NCBI RefSeq assembly: GCF_027942865.1
Contig: NC_134520.1
Location: 1,920,501-1,984,500 of the forward strand
Reading direction: 5' to 3'
Source: Odontesthes bonariensis
Lineage: Eukaryota; Chordata; Actinopteri; Atheriniformes; Atherinopsidae
DNA: 64,000 nucleotides
Shown: positions 54,576-64,000 of the stretch, one piece after another
How the letters are laid out: each line of letters opens with the position of its first letter
Position numbering within the stretch: position 1 is the first letter of the stretch
Position numbers and translations under genes: made by a program
The notes under the pieces: generated by a model
Seen by the model: only the letters and a program-made list of their open reading frames with translations
Told to the model about the DNA's origin: nothing
Database searches by the model: none

Positions 54576-57500
54576 TTTTGTATTGCATTACCTCTTATTT
54601 GCACTGGTCATTAGGTGTATCCACTGACTTCCACGGTTCCACATCGTCACGCTTTCACCTCTCCGTTTCACCCTTTGGGTTTGTATGCTCACTGTGGCAG
54701 TGCTGCAGTTTCATGTCGTACAGAAAAACACACGGTCATCTTTCCAAAGAAGATGGGCCCAGTAATCTTCTGATTAATGTTTGCTTTATTAAAGTTTAAA
54801 TTTCCCTTTCCGCTGTCATGGTCACAGAGTCAGAGATAACAGTCTTTTTTTTTTTTTTTCTTCTTGCTTTGAAAAGTTCCTGAGTGAAACGATCCAGAAA
54901 AATCTGGATGGTAAGAGCTGGTCTGATGCTAAAGAGAAGAGCTTCCTCCTTCTATGCCTTTAGCATTGGAAACACTTGACCACCCTTTGCAAAAGGAGAG
55001 GATTTTGTCTCACAACACTCAAAGCAACATTAGATTATTCACACAGCTGCACTTACAGGGATTCATGTGAATGAATACGAGGACAGGAGGGAGTGAGCAG
55101 CCTGTTTCGCCTTTGCGGCTTTTTCTTTCCTTTATTTGAACGACTAACTTTGATAATGAAATTATGTTATATGTTGTGTTGATATAATATAATATTTTTT
55201 CTGCCTTAGTGCTACGAAACACTAAAGGACATCGTGCCTGTTGTGTGTTTTGTAGAATACTGACCATCTGTAGTTTCACTCCTGCCGACTCCCCTCACAG
55301 TGTGATTAGATTCTCGTTGCAGCACAGTTTTTTGTCCATAAGTCCTTACAAATTTCTGCTTTCTTGGCCTTATGATCTTTTCCACTAAAATGACAGCAGT
55401 TCTTAAAATCAGATGATAGGATGTCATTTTTATGACTCTTTAATTGTACTTTGCGTCAGTGTTCACAGAACTCTTCGATTTCTGTATTGAGTTCCGACTT
55501 TGGGGACTGCATTTCCCACAATCTTTGTTCTATATGTCATCTTAAAAATGGTGCAAGAAATGATCCAACTAGAATCACCTGAACTCTAAATGATTTTGCA
55601 CAAACTTGCACTCACTTCTGTTGTATATTGTACATACCTTAGAGAAATGTTGGATTTAATTCAAGAACCAACTTTTGGAGACATGCATCGGCTTTTGTTT
55701 CCATTCACTTTATCCATCCCTATTCTACTAACTCAAGCATCCCTTCTTTCCTTTTTTCTCTTCCTTTATTTCACTCAAAAATACTGCCCTTGTCTTTCAG
55801 CATATTTATATGTTTAAACAAGTCAATTGCAGACCACTAAGAGAGAGAGTGACGCTTTAAGAGTGCCCGTAAATCACAATCTTCCACTTACAGACTATTT
55901 AAAATCCATTTAGTGACAGCTAGCTTGCGCTCCACGGCTTAAATGACCATATTTCTAACTGTATGGTGGTAATAAAAACACAAGTAATGGCAAAGATCAG
56001 TGTATGAGTCAGGTGGTTAAAGGTGAAATGTAATCCCACATACAGCATCCCCGTGGGGTTGTTTAAATGTAGGTACTACTCACCGAGCCCTGAGTGTTTT
56101 CAGTGCTGCTTGGTTTTGGTCATAAACAGAGAAAAGTCAGGATGAGTCTCAGCAGGAATATGTATGAAGTCAGCTATTTCCATCGTTCCCAGCAATGGCC
56201 TCATGGTGGAAAAATTCAGCCCTGTGAAGGTTTAAAAACATTGGAGGGACTTCATTCAAGAGTAAATTTGGTGAAACATAAAATTTATGGAATTGAAAAT
56301 GGCTACTATTAATCTTTCCTTTGAAGAATAAACCAGTCTACTCAGATTTGAAGTCATGCTGTATGTAATCTAAGCTGTTTTCAGGTACATGTGCTGCCAT
56401 TTGAGCAAATCTGTTTATAATGAGTCTGCTGTTCAGTAAAACTCATCGCAGCAGTGGAATTCAAGTAAGTCTTGCATAATAATTGAAGGGAAGTACAGCT
56501 TTCCTCCCCAAGGCCACATCAAACGCTTTTCTTCCTCTGGTTTAATCACGACTGATTAGGGTCTCGTAAAGTCAGGCATCCTTTTGTCTCAGTGATCCCA
56601 GAGTAGCACATTCCGTCAACAACCACAACATGACAACAGCAAAGCCTCCGTCCGTGTAGCCTGGATAAACATGCTGTTGCTGTTTGTCGTAAAGTTAAAA
56701 ATGTCTTGTCTGTCAGGTTTCCGACTCCTTCATCAAAAATAAGCATATAATAATGTCATAAGTAGTCATAAATGTATATGGCCCAACAACTACAGCTGTT
56801 GTCCAAAAACTCCCGCTGAGAGGAAATAAGATAACTTGTTTAACACACTGTGCTCAAGTATATCTGATCTTTATCGTGTATAAAACCCAATCATGGAAAA
56901 CTCCGGCATTGTTGGTCATTTGTACAATTTAACTAAGCAGTTTTACTTCAGTTAAATTCTCATGTGATTGTTGTCCAAAGTATTTAGATTTTTATGCTTT
57001 TTTTTAAGGATCGAAATATAGATGCTAAAATTTTCTTATTTGTTTCTTTTTGATAATAATAATAATACATTTTATTTTTTGAGGCGCCTTTCAGGTCACC
57101 TTACATTAAAATTGAGAGCATTAAAAAATAATAAAAGCATAAAAACATGAGATAACATAAAACAGAAGTGTACAGAGTCCAGTTTTTCTTTTTCTTTTTT
57201 TGGATTGAGGGGCTGCTGTTATCAGAGATGTCTGAGCAATTCTTTCAACTTCTGGAATACATACGTTAAATGTTCGGTCCCTACCACGGATCCCTACGAG
57301 GAGCTACTGAAGTAAAATGTATTGACATTCTTTTCATGGAGCAAACTATGGAATGAGATTGTGTTTTGCCAGAACTGAGATCTACACAACAATCACAAGT
57401 TCAAGTTACAAAAAAATAAGTATATTGTATATTATACGTATATTGTAGATTAAACCTATCAGTTTAGCAGCCACAATGATCTGGTTTCCATAGATTATAT

Positions 57501-58796
57501 AGGTAAAATACTTATTATCGGACAAAGAATCTATGCGGGCTGCGTAGTAAGAGAAAACTGATAAATCTTTGGGAAAGCTGACACAAACAATTTTGATTAT
57601 TGTTTTATAGTTATGCAGTCTACAACAGCAGTTGTTGGCATTTCACAGAATTACCACAAAAACACTGTTTCCCTGAATCTGACAAAAAAAATGTTTCAAT
57701 ATAAACAAGAGCAGGGCACAGCTCTACTCTGTATTATTAAAACCGAAGTTCAGCCAGTGGGTTTCAACTCTTATCTAAACTGGGAGCATTTATTTTAAAA
57801 ACCTTTTCATTTAAATAGTGCAATATCATTTTGGTAGTCAGTTGAAGTGAGTTATGCAGCACTACGGATGCATTTGGCATCATATGCGAACATTTCTGAC
57901 AATTAATTCAAAGAAAAAAGAGAGGGGGGCGTGGCATCTGTCACCACTGCTGATACATCTGGTATCACCAACAAAAGACACGTTTTTATAAAGAAATGCC
58001 GTAACCTAGTGAAACTCTTCAAAGTAAAACAAAAGCAATTCTTTTTTCAAACATTTTCAAAGCCCTCTTCCTCTGGGTGAAATAACCAAGCATTCAAACA
58101 CAGCCAGGAGGGCCACTGAAAGCCACAGCATCTTCCTCTGAAAAGCTCACATTTGAATCAGCATCATAAATATTCAAGCTTGGTTTTAAAAGACGAGAAA
58201 ACGCTCATACACTCATCTATAGATGTGTTCAGATCCACCATTGGGGCAAAAGTTCCTCTAATGTAGATTAGAGCAGATACAACATTTGATAACTTAATTA
58301 TGAGCAACATTCAGCTGTAAGGTCGTTCTGATTTACACGCCTCATTGCATTACACCAGGGAGACATCAGTCACATGTGTATGCATAGTTCCTGCTAAGAA
58401 ACTTGAAGCTCCTTGGTCATTTATTACCCAAACTCCCGTGTTATCATTGAGATGTGTGTGCTGAAAACTCCACCCCCCCCAAATCCCCTCTGGACTCAAG
58501 CTCGAACAACTTTGCACTTCCTCTGCCAAACCCAGGGGTTATTCACAGAGCAGTCTGCTCCTCTCATCAGAACCCTGGAACTTCTCTGCTTCTAAATACT
58601 TTTCCAAGTCCATCTTTGTCAGCCCTTGGAAGCTAAAACTCAGAGGGCTGTCTTGTAGACCTGTAACAGTCTCCACAATGTTTTCACAAAATCTGGATAT
58701 TTTGCAACACGCTCCACACACAAACAGAATTACTAATCTAAAACAGAGTGTTCACTAAAGATAAAAGGTGCAATTGTTTAAAAACCAAAAATGACA
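54576..58796. other. Spacer between rangrf and itpa (convergent)
   Basis: No coding exon is recognised in about 4.2 kb. At about 57050-57115 a TAATAATAATACATTTTATTTTTTGAGGCGCCTTTCAGG-like stretch resembles a repeat tail common in fish genomes. Otherwise this is AT-rich single-copy-looking sequence, part of which may be 3' UTR of rangrf. Confidence 0.45.
57050..57115. repeat. Possible fragment of a dispersed fish repeat
   Basis: Short (AAT)n followed by ACATTTTATTTTTTGAGG and CGCCTTTCAGG, a pattern seen at the ends of dispersed fish retroposons. There is no flanking duplication that I can see. Weak call. Confidence 0.3.
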
Positions 58797-58802
58797 TTTA
58801 TT
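58797..58802 (-). terminator. itpa: Poly(A) signal of itpa
   Basis: AATAAA on the - strand, about 133 bases after the itpa stop codon, giving a short 3' UTR. Confidence 0.55.
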
Positions 58803-58934
58803 GAAAAAAAGGGGAAAACAGATATAATGCAACAGACTCTACACATACAGTATGTGTTGTAATAAGAAGTCTTTGGTGGATCTGATCACTTGACTTTTGA
58901 TACATATTGTCGCAGATGGGACCAATAGACATCT

Positions 58935-60423
58935 TTAATCGTCCTGCTTCTTCTTTTTATTCTGAGGGGAGGTATTGTTGGTTTGTGAAAAGTGCTCTGA
59001 CATGGCAGCCAGCGCCCGGTAGCGGTGAGAGATGGAGTTCTTCACTTCTTTGGGCAGTTCAGCATAACTGAAGAGGTAGGGAGAGGAATTCAATGAATGA
59101 GTAATAAATATTGATACTAAATGACAGGTGCACAGCTTGAGGTATAAAGGATGATGCAGTTGCCCAAATACGATTTGCACATTGTTCAGTGCATTATCCT
59201 CTTGCTCCACCTTGTGGTATGTACTGAGATGTTCCAGCAGCGCTTGCTTACGTTTTGTCATATCCGTCTGGCTGGAAACAAGGGTCCCATCCAAAGTCTC
59301 GAGGCCCCCTTGGTTCCACAATTTGTCCCTGAAAGACCACAGGAAAGAGTCTGTAGAAAATACATGACACATAAACACAGTCGCATTTACTGAGACAGAT
59401 TCTGACCTCTGTTTTCCCTCTGAAAAGCTGCACGGGTTCATCTTTGCCAGCACAGAATGCAAAAGTGCAGAGAGCCCACGCTGATTTATCTTCAAACCCA
59501 GCTAAAAGTTTGTGCAAGCCTGGGAAAAAAAAAAAAAAAAAAAAAAAAAGGTGAGAAAAAAGCAGCAGCTCAAAAAAGAAAATAAAAAACTTCTTTTAAT
59601 TTCACATTTAGCAAACAATTTTTCATTAGACTTACCCTCTGGCTTAAGTTTATCCAGAAACCACTTGCTAAAAAACAACAACAAGTCACTCAATTAATTC
59701 CTGTTCTTTTTTATTATCTGATCTGTGTTAGCTTAACAGAAATGAAAATTGTGCCTACATGTAAGGACCAGGCAGTCCCCCCAAAGCCCTGAAACACAGG
59801 CAGGTGTCCTCAACTATGACTGGTCCATCAATCTTAGGAACAAAAAAGAAAAGTGTGTGTGTGAGTGTTTTTGTCTCCGGCTAAAGTTATACATGATTGA
59901 AGTGACAGTATGACATACCTGCCCTGCAGCCTCCTTACACTTCTGCATGGAAATCTCATCTGGCTCTCCCTGGTATTCAGGCACTGGGTAAAGACATGGA
60001 TACAACAGCATTGACTAACTACTGAAACATTTATTTCAAATGTAGCACCCTTTGGTACTTACAATCGATCTTTTTGGACACCAGCTTGTAGGGGAACTTG
60101 TCTCCGAGGATCTGAATGACCTGATGGATGTCACCACAAAGAAAACAAAGCAGAAATCTACTCAAGTTCTTTTTAGGGAAATTACATTGGAGATTGTTGT
60201 AATACAGTTAACGTCTCAGTGTCTATATATAGCGAGCACAGTACGGGACAGCGTGAAGGCAGTATATGCGTATGTATGTTTTCAGCATTAAACACTCGAG
60301 ACAGGACAACACAAAAAAAAATACTAAATCTGCTTCAGACATGCGGAATTCGTCTCCTACTTCTTCCAGTTTCTTTGCGTTTCCAGTCACGAAGACTACT
60401 GATCTTCCAGCGGGAACAGCCAT
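58935..60423 (-). CDS. itpa: Inosine triphosphate pyrophosphatase
   Basis: ITPA hydrolyses ITP, dITP and XTP to monophosphates plus pyrophosphate, clearing deaminated purines from the cytosolic pool. Exons in transcript order: 60423-60361, 60120-60063, 59983-59919, 59832-59759, 59667-59636, 59519-59407, 59328-59252, 59067-58935; total 615 nt, 204 residues (human 194). Family motifs: [12 protein letters not shown] at residues 10-21, [28 protein letters not shown] (catalytic acid region), [44 protein letters not shown] (base pocket) and SHRYRAL. The lysine-rich C-terminal tail (NKKKKQDD) makes it longer than the human protein. An upstream in-frame ATG exists at 60462, but the [14 protein letters not shown] start matches the family. 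The gene keeps eight exons, so it is not a retrocopy. Confidence 0.96.
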
Positions 60424-60689
60424 GCTGAATGACACCCGGAGGACTAAGAAAAACCGGACCAAGCACTTCCGGCTTAGCAGTAGCCAATAAAATCAGCTCA
60501 TAGGAGCCTCGGCGAATCACTGAGCTGTATGTAGCTCCGCCTATCACAGCCTCACCAATCAGCGAGCGGTACTGGAAGAAATTTGGTCCGGATGGAAAAG
60601 TGAGTACTAAGTGCCATGTGGAGTGACAACATTGCTGAAGAGAAAGCCTTATTGCTATTTACAGTGAAACGTAACAACTGCAGCGGACA
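60424..60689. promoter_or_regulatory. Shared bidirectional promoter of itpa and mettl13
   Basis: The start codons of itpa (-) and mettl13 (+) are only 266 bases apart, so both 5' UTRs and the promoters lie here. Two CCAAT boxes are visible, GCCAATAAAATC (CCAAT at 60484-60488) and ACCAATCAGCG (60555-60559), typical NF-Y sites of TATA-less paired promoters. No TATA box is apparent. Confidence 0.7.
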
Positions 60690-62542
60690 ATGAGTCTCTT
60701 ACCTCGCACCGCCGAGGAGTTCAGCTCTGCAGAGTACTGGGAGAAATTCTTTAAGAAGCGCGGGGAGAGGGCTTTTGAATGGTATGGAGACTACAATAAA
60801 CTGTGCGGCGTGCTACACAAATACATCAAATTGCAAGATAAGGTAATGTCGGATAAGCAGGGGTTTAGCCATACACTAAATAACAGAGTTGTTTCAGAGC
60901 TTATATGGATGTGTCACCGGGAGACGAGGTGACACATTTAGCGTGACACATTTACAAATTTGGGTTCATAACTTTTCCAATTAGACTACTTTTCACGTCC
61001 TGGTAATATATGTATACGTAAGCAATACTACTTCTGATCAGTGATTGAGATGAATTATTTTCTTGCCTCGTCCGCTTACAGATCAGTTAGGATTGTGTTG
61101 GCCGTGTCTCTGTCCCCCAGGTGCTGGTGGTTGGTTGTGGCAACTCTGAGCTCAGTGAGCAGCTGTACGATGTTGGCTACAGACATCTCACTAATATAGA
61201 CATTAGTGAGACAGTGGTGACCCATATGAACCAGCGAAATGCCGAGCGCAGGCCAGGCCTGACCTTCCATCAGGTGGATGCCACTCAAACTCCATATGAT
61301 GATACCAGCTACCAGGCGGCTCTGGACAAAGGCACCCTGGATGCCATGGCATCTGAAGAGGAAGGCGCGTTGGCCAGGAACATGCTCACTGAGGTATGAA
61401 GGCAGCTGAATTGACGGACAATATTATCAGCAATGTGCACCTTTGTATTTTCATCACTGCTGTTTTCTTGTGTTTGCAGGTGAGCCGTGTGCTTGGTGTT
61501 GGGGGGAGGTATGTCTGTGTGACTCTGGCTCAAGAAAGTGTGATCAAGTTGGCTGTAGAGCACTTTGTTCAGCTCGGGTGGGCAGTGAGGCTCCATTGCC
61601 TGCAGGAAGAGAGGGGTAGAAAAGAAGAAGAGAACTCCTTTGCGCTACCCGTCTTTGTGCTGGTTTGCACCAAGTTCCGTCAACCCATGCCCACACCCAT
61701 TCTTGAGTTGTGTATCGGAGATGACGGGGCCCCAGTCCGTCACGCGCAGGTTTCCAAACTGTTGTCAGCTGTGAGGGAGCATCAGGCTTATTCTGTGTTG
61801 CGGAAGCGGCTCCGCACAAGCACCGACCCCGACTCAAATCTCACGCTAACTCTCTGCCACGCCAAGACTGGCCTTCCCAGATACACTCTCACAGTGCAAG
61901 ATGGTCCACCAGGAGCGAAAGTGCCAAGACCCAACCAGTTTGCAATTTTCATTGGTGAGCTGGCCATGTTTTGTAAGTCACCCAGAGTTTTCCCTCTTTT
62001 CTTTTTTTACACTTATTATCTCTGTTTGTTTTGTCAGTGCCTCGAGGGAGTGAGACAGCTTGGCTCTACAGCTCGAGTGAAGGCCGGAGGCAGCTGGCAG
62101 CCAGCGCCAACTTTCGGCGCCTAGTTATTGTTGCGATGCACAGGAGTCAGGAGTACACAGACATGCAAGCAGTTCAGTCAGAACTCTCACCAGTAGTAAT
62201 GGACTTGGCTCCCCCGGGCATGCCAGCCAATCAGCAGGTAAATACACACAATATTCCTTTTTTTTTAAGGCGCTTTTTTAAAACAATGACGATGTTAAGT
62301 CATGAGAATAAACACATCCGTGCATCAGTTTGAGCTGTCTGTGTCCCTTAAGGTCCCATTTCTGTCAGTGGGAGGAGATCTCGGCTGGCGAGAGGAGGTC
62401 AGCAGGGGTGTGAGTCAGCTCAGTGGGGAGTACTGTGTGGAGAACGTCAGAGGAGAAGATGGAGAGCTGTATCGCAGACTGGTGTTTCTGTCTAACACCG
62501 CCCTTGTCCAATCAGAGAGCCGCCTTGTCTCATCAAATACTG
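60690..62542 (+). CDS. mettl13: METTL13 (eEF1A lysine and N-terminus methyltransferase), N-terminal part
   Basis: METTL13 carries two methyltransferase halves: the N-terminal one methylates eEF1A at Lys55, the C-terminal one methylates its alpha-amino group. Visible exons: 60690-60842, 61121-61393, 61480-61954, 62038-62237, 62353-62542 (1291 nt, 430 residues plus one base). Start MSLLPRTAEEFSSAEYWEKFFKKRGERAFEWYGDY matches the family N-terminus. The SAM-binding motif is LVVGCGNSELSEQLYDVGY (residues about 53-71), followed by NIDISETVV and ALDKGTLDAM; RRQLAASANFRRL and VPFLSVGGDLGWREE mark the middle region. The C-terminal methyltransferase half is not in the window; the last donor (ATACTG before GTAATT) opens an intron that runs at least to the right edge. 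The gene is cut by the window, not visibly broken. Confidence 0.95.
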
Positions 62543-62985
62543 GTAATTTGCTTTGTCCTCCCTCTTATTAATCAGTTTATTATATTGTATTTTTCCTCAT
62601 ATTTAATCTTTTTTTGTTCATTTTTCAGTGGTCATAACATTTGCAGGAAGAGGTTCCTTGCATTCAATTTGTGCAAACTCCTCTTTAAGATTCAGATGGT
62701 TCTGCAACTGATTCCGAGCAGAGGAAACAAAGGAAATGTAAAAAAGACTTTTAGTGTCTTCATGAACCAAATTCACTGGAATTAAAAACTTAAAAGAAAC
62801 CTAGAATTTAACGCCAGCAGCAGACCCAAAACATTTGGGATGGGGGCAAAGAAAGACAGGCAAGTTTATGAAATACACAAGTAACAGCATTCTGGACGTT
62901 TCTACAATCAACAGGTAAAATGGTGATAGATGAGGATGTCACAATTAGGTGTAAAAGGAGCATCCACCAAATGCCTTTGTTTCTC
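62543..62985 (+). other. Start of the mettl13 intron after exon 5
   Basis: A possible acceptor near 62628 would open a frame that ends after about 33 residues and has no similarity to METTL13, so I do not call an exon. Nothing else is supported before the transposon relic. Confidence 0.5.
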
Positions 62986-63985
62986 CAAGCATGGACGGGT
63001 TGTGAGTCACTAATTTGTGCCAAACTCCATCAGAGAATCATCGATCGAGATTGCAAAGAAATTTGGTCTCACAGTAGTGTCCATAGTGGATAGTACTGTG
63101 AGAAGATTCAGGTTGTCTGGGGACATCTCGGTATGGAAAGGCCAAGTACAGAAACCACTGCTGAATGCGCGTTACCTTAATTCTGCTTTACATGAGAAAA
63201 AGCCTTGGCACCATGATTAGTATATAGTGAAAAAATATAGCACGCCAAGGTGTGAGGTACCGATCACTGAAATCGTCCAAAAACCTTTTTAAAGTGTTGC
63301 ATACTCTGGCTTTATATTCGTCAAACTTTATGCATCATCAGCCTTCTGGCTTTCACCTCATTTAGTATTGAATAAAGTGCAATGCATATTGAGCTGGAGC
63401 ACACCTTCAGGTTTCTTCTTCTTCTCGGTCGGGCAGACAGGAGACAGATGTTTAGTGGTCAGATGCTATGTTTTAGCTACTTTTGTGAAATAACTGAAGT
63501 CTGATTTTGCATGCCAAACACTAGAAAGATTGTCCAGGCTGTTCCAAGTAAAACCTGCAGAAGCCTGCGTTTGTTATGGTGTAGGGGTGCGTCAGTGTAC
63601 ATGGCGTGGATGAATGGATGATTTGCATTTGTTCAGAGGTGATTATTGGACTTTTGGAGAGACATATGCTGCCATCAAGGTGACGTCTTATCATGTGAGA
63701 TCCAAGGTTATTTCAGCAGGACAGTGCCAGACGTGGCTTCATAGACACATTGTGTGTTTGACTGGCCTGCCTGAAGTTCAGATCTGGCTTCCACTGAAAA
63801 TGAATGGCCATCATGAAGAGAATGAAACAGGGATGACTTTTGACCGTTGAGCAGCTTAAATCACTGGACACGGGTTTCTTCTTGCAAAACCACAATAATT
63901 AGCATCCTCAGTTCCCCAAATTATTAAAAGATTGAACTAAAAGGAAAGGTCATGGAAAACGATGGTAAATGTGAACGAGTGTGTT
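62986..63985 (+). mobile_element. Tc1/mariner-type transposase relic in a mettl13 intron
   Basis: About 63011-63215 encodes a decayed N-terminal segment (NSIRESSIEIAKKFGL, STVRRFRLSGDIS) of an IS630-Tc1-mariner transposase. About 63575-63850 keeps pieces of the DDE domain (VMVWG-like GTGTAGGGGTG, then HMLPSR-like, QQD-like and DWPACSPDL-like remnants), and the end near 63900-63930 keeps the CCTCAGTTCCCCAAA segment near the terminus. It has frameshifts, stops and a diverged middle (about 63230-63540). It is certainly non-functional. The family is the same style as the solo terminus at 39288-39320. The edges are approximate and the terminal inverted repeats are not clear. Confidence 0.65.
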
Positions 63986-64000
63986 ACTGGCATTCGATGC

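Noticed and set aside
62628-62725. Possible sixth mettl13 exon after a TTTTTTCAG-like acceptor
   Set aside because: Joined in frame it gives about 33 residues unlike METTL13, then a stop. The family continues with a lysine-rich linker and a second methyltransferase domain, which must lie past 64 kb.

Overview
The window is nuclear DNA of a ray-finned fish. It carries spliced vertebrate genes with teleost-like protein sequences, short introns, GT-AG boundaries and many fish-type DNA transposons. A percomorph is my guess from gene compactness and repeat style; I cannot name the species. Five protein-coding genes could be rebuilt exon by exon, with reading frames that close exactly, and a sixth is partly present.

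Layout, left to right. (1) prrc2c, + strand: candidate non-coding first exon near 1.5-1.9 kb, start codon at 9483, stop at 26896, 33 coding exons giving 2842 residues, 3' UTR to about 28.49 kb. (2) myoc (myocilin), - strand, 36649 to 30671, four coding exons, 461 residues. (3) vamp4, - strand, 46658 to 41526 plus a non-coding first exon near 48.7 kb, seven coding exons, 140 residues. (4) A 5'-truncated LINE with a long open reverse-transcriptase frame, inserted just upstream of vamp4 exon 1. (5) rangrf (MOG1), + strand, coding region in one exon, 53605-54174. (6) itpa, - strand, 60423 to 58935, eight exons, 204 residues. (7) mettl13, + strand, from 60690; five exons (430 residues) are visible, and the rest lies past the right edge beyond an intron holding a Tc1/mariner relic.

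The order prrc2c-myoc-vamp4-mettl13 matches the human 1q24 block. rangrf and itpa, which lie on other chromosomes in humans, sit here between vamp4 and mettl13. itpa and mettl13 are head to head with 266 bp between start codons. The genes share no pathway: they cover RNA-granule/translation biology (prrc2c), a secreted olfactomedin protein (myoc), TGN-endosome fusion (vamp4), Ran/nuclear transport (rangrf), nucleotide-pool cleaning (itpa) and eEF1A methylation (mettl13).

Most of the unexpected structure is mobile DNA. There are four hAT-type non-autonomous elements with matching 8-bp target duplications. There are five elements bounded by TTAA; one is a foldback with two 397-bp arms and another is nested inside a hAT element. 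There are also two Tc1/mariner relics, a solo mariner-type terminus and the LINE. I found no CRISPR, operon-like or otherwise novel multigene system. The points most worth checking are the TTAA elements, the LINE next to the vamp4 promoter, the extra myoc intron, and the rangrf/itpa placement.
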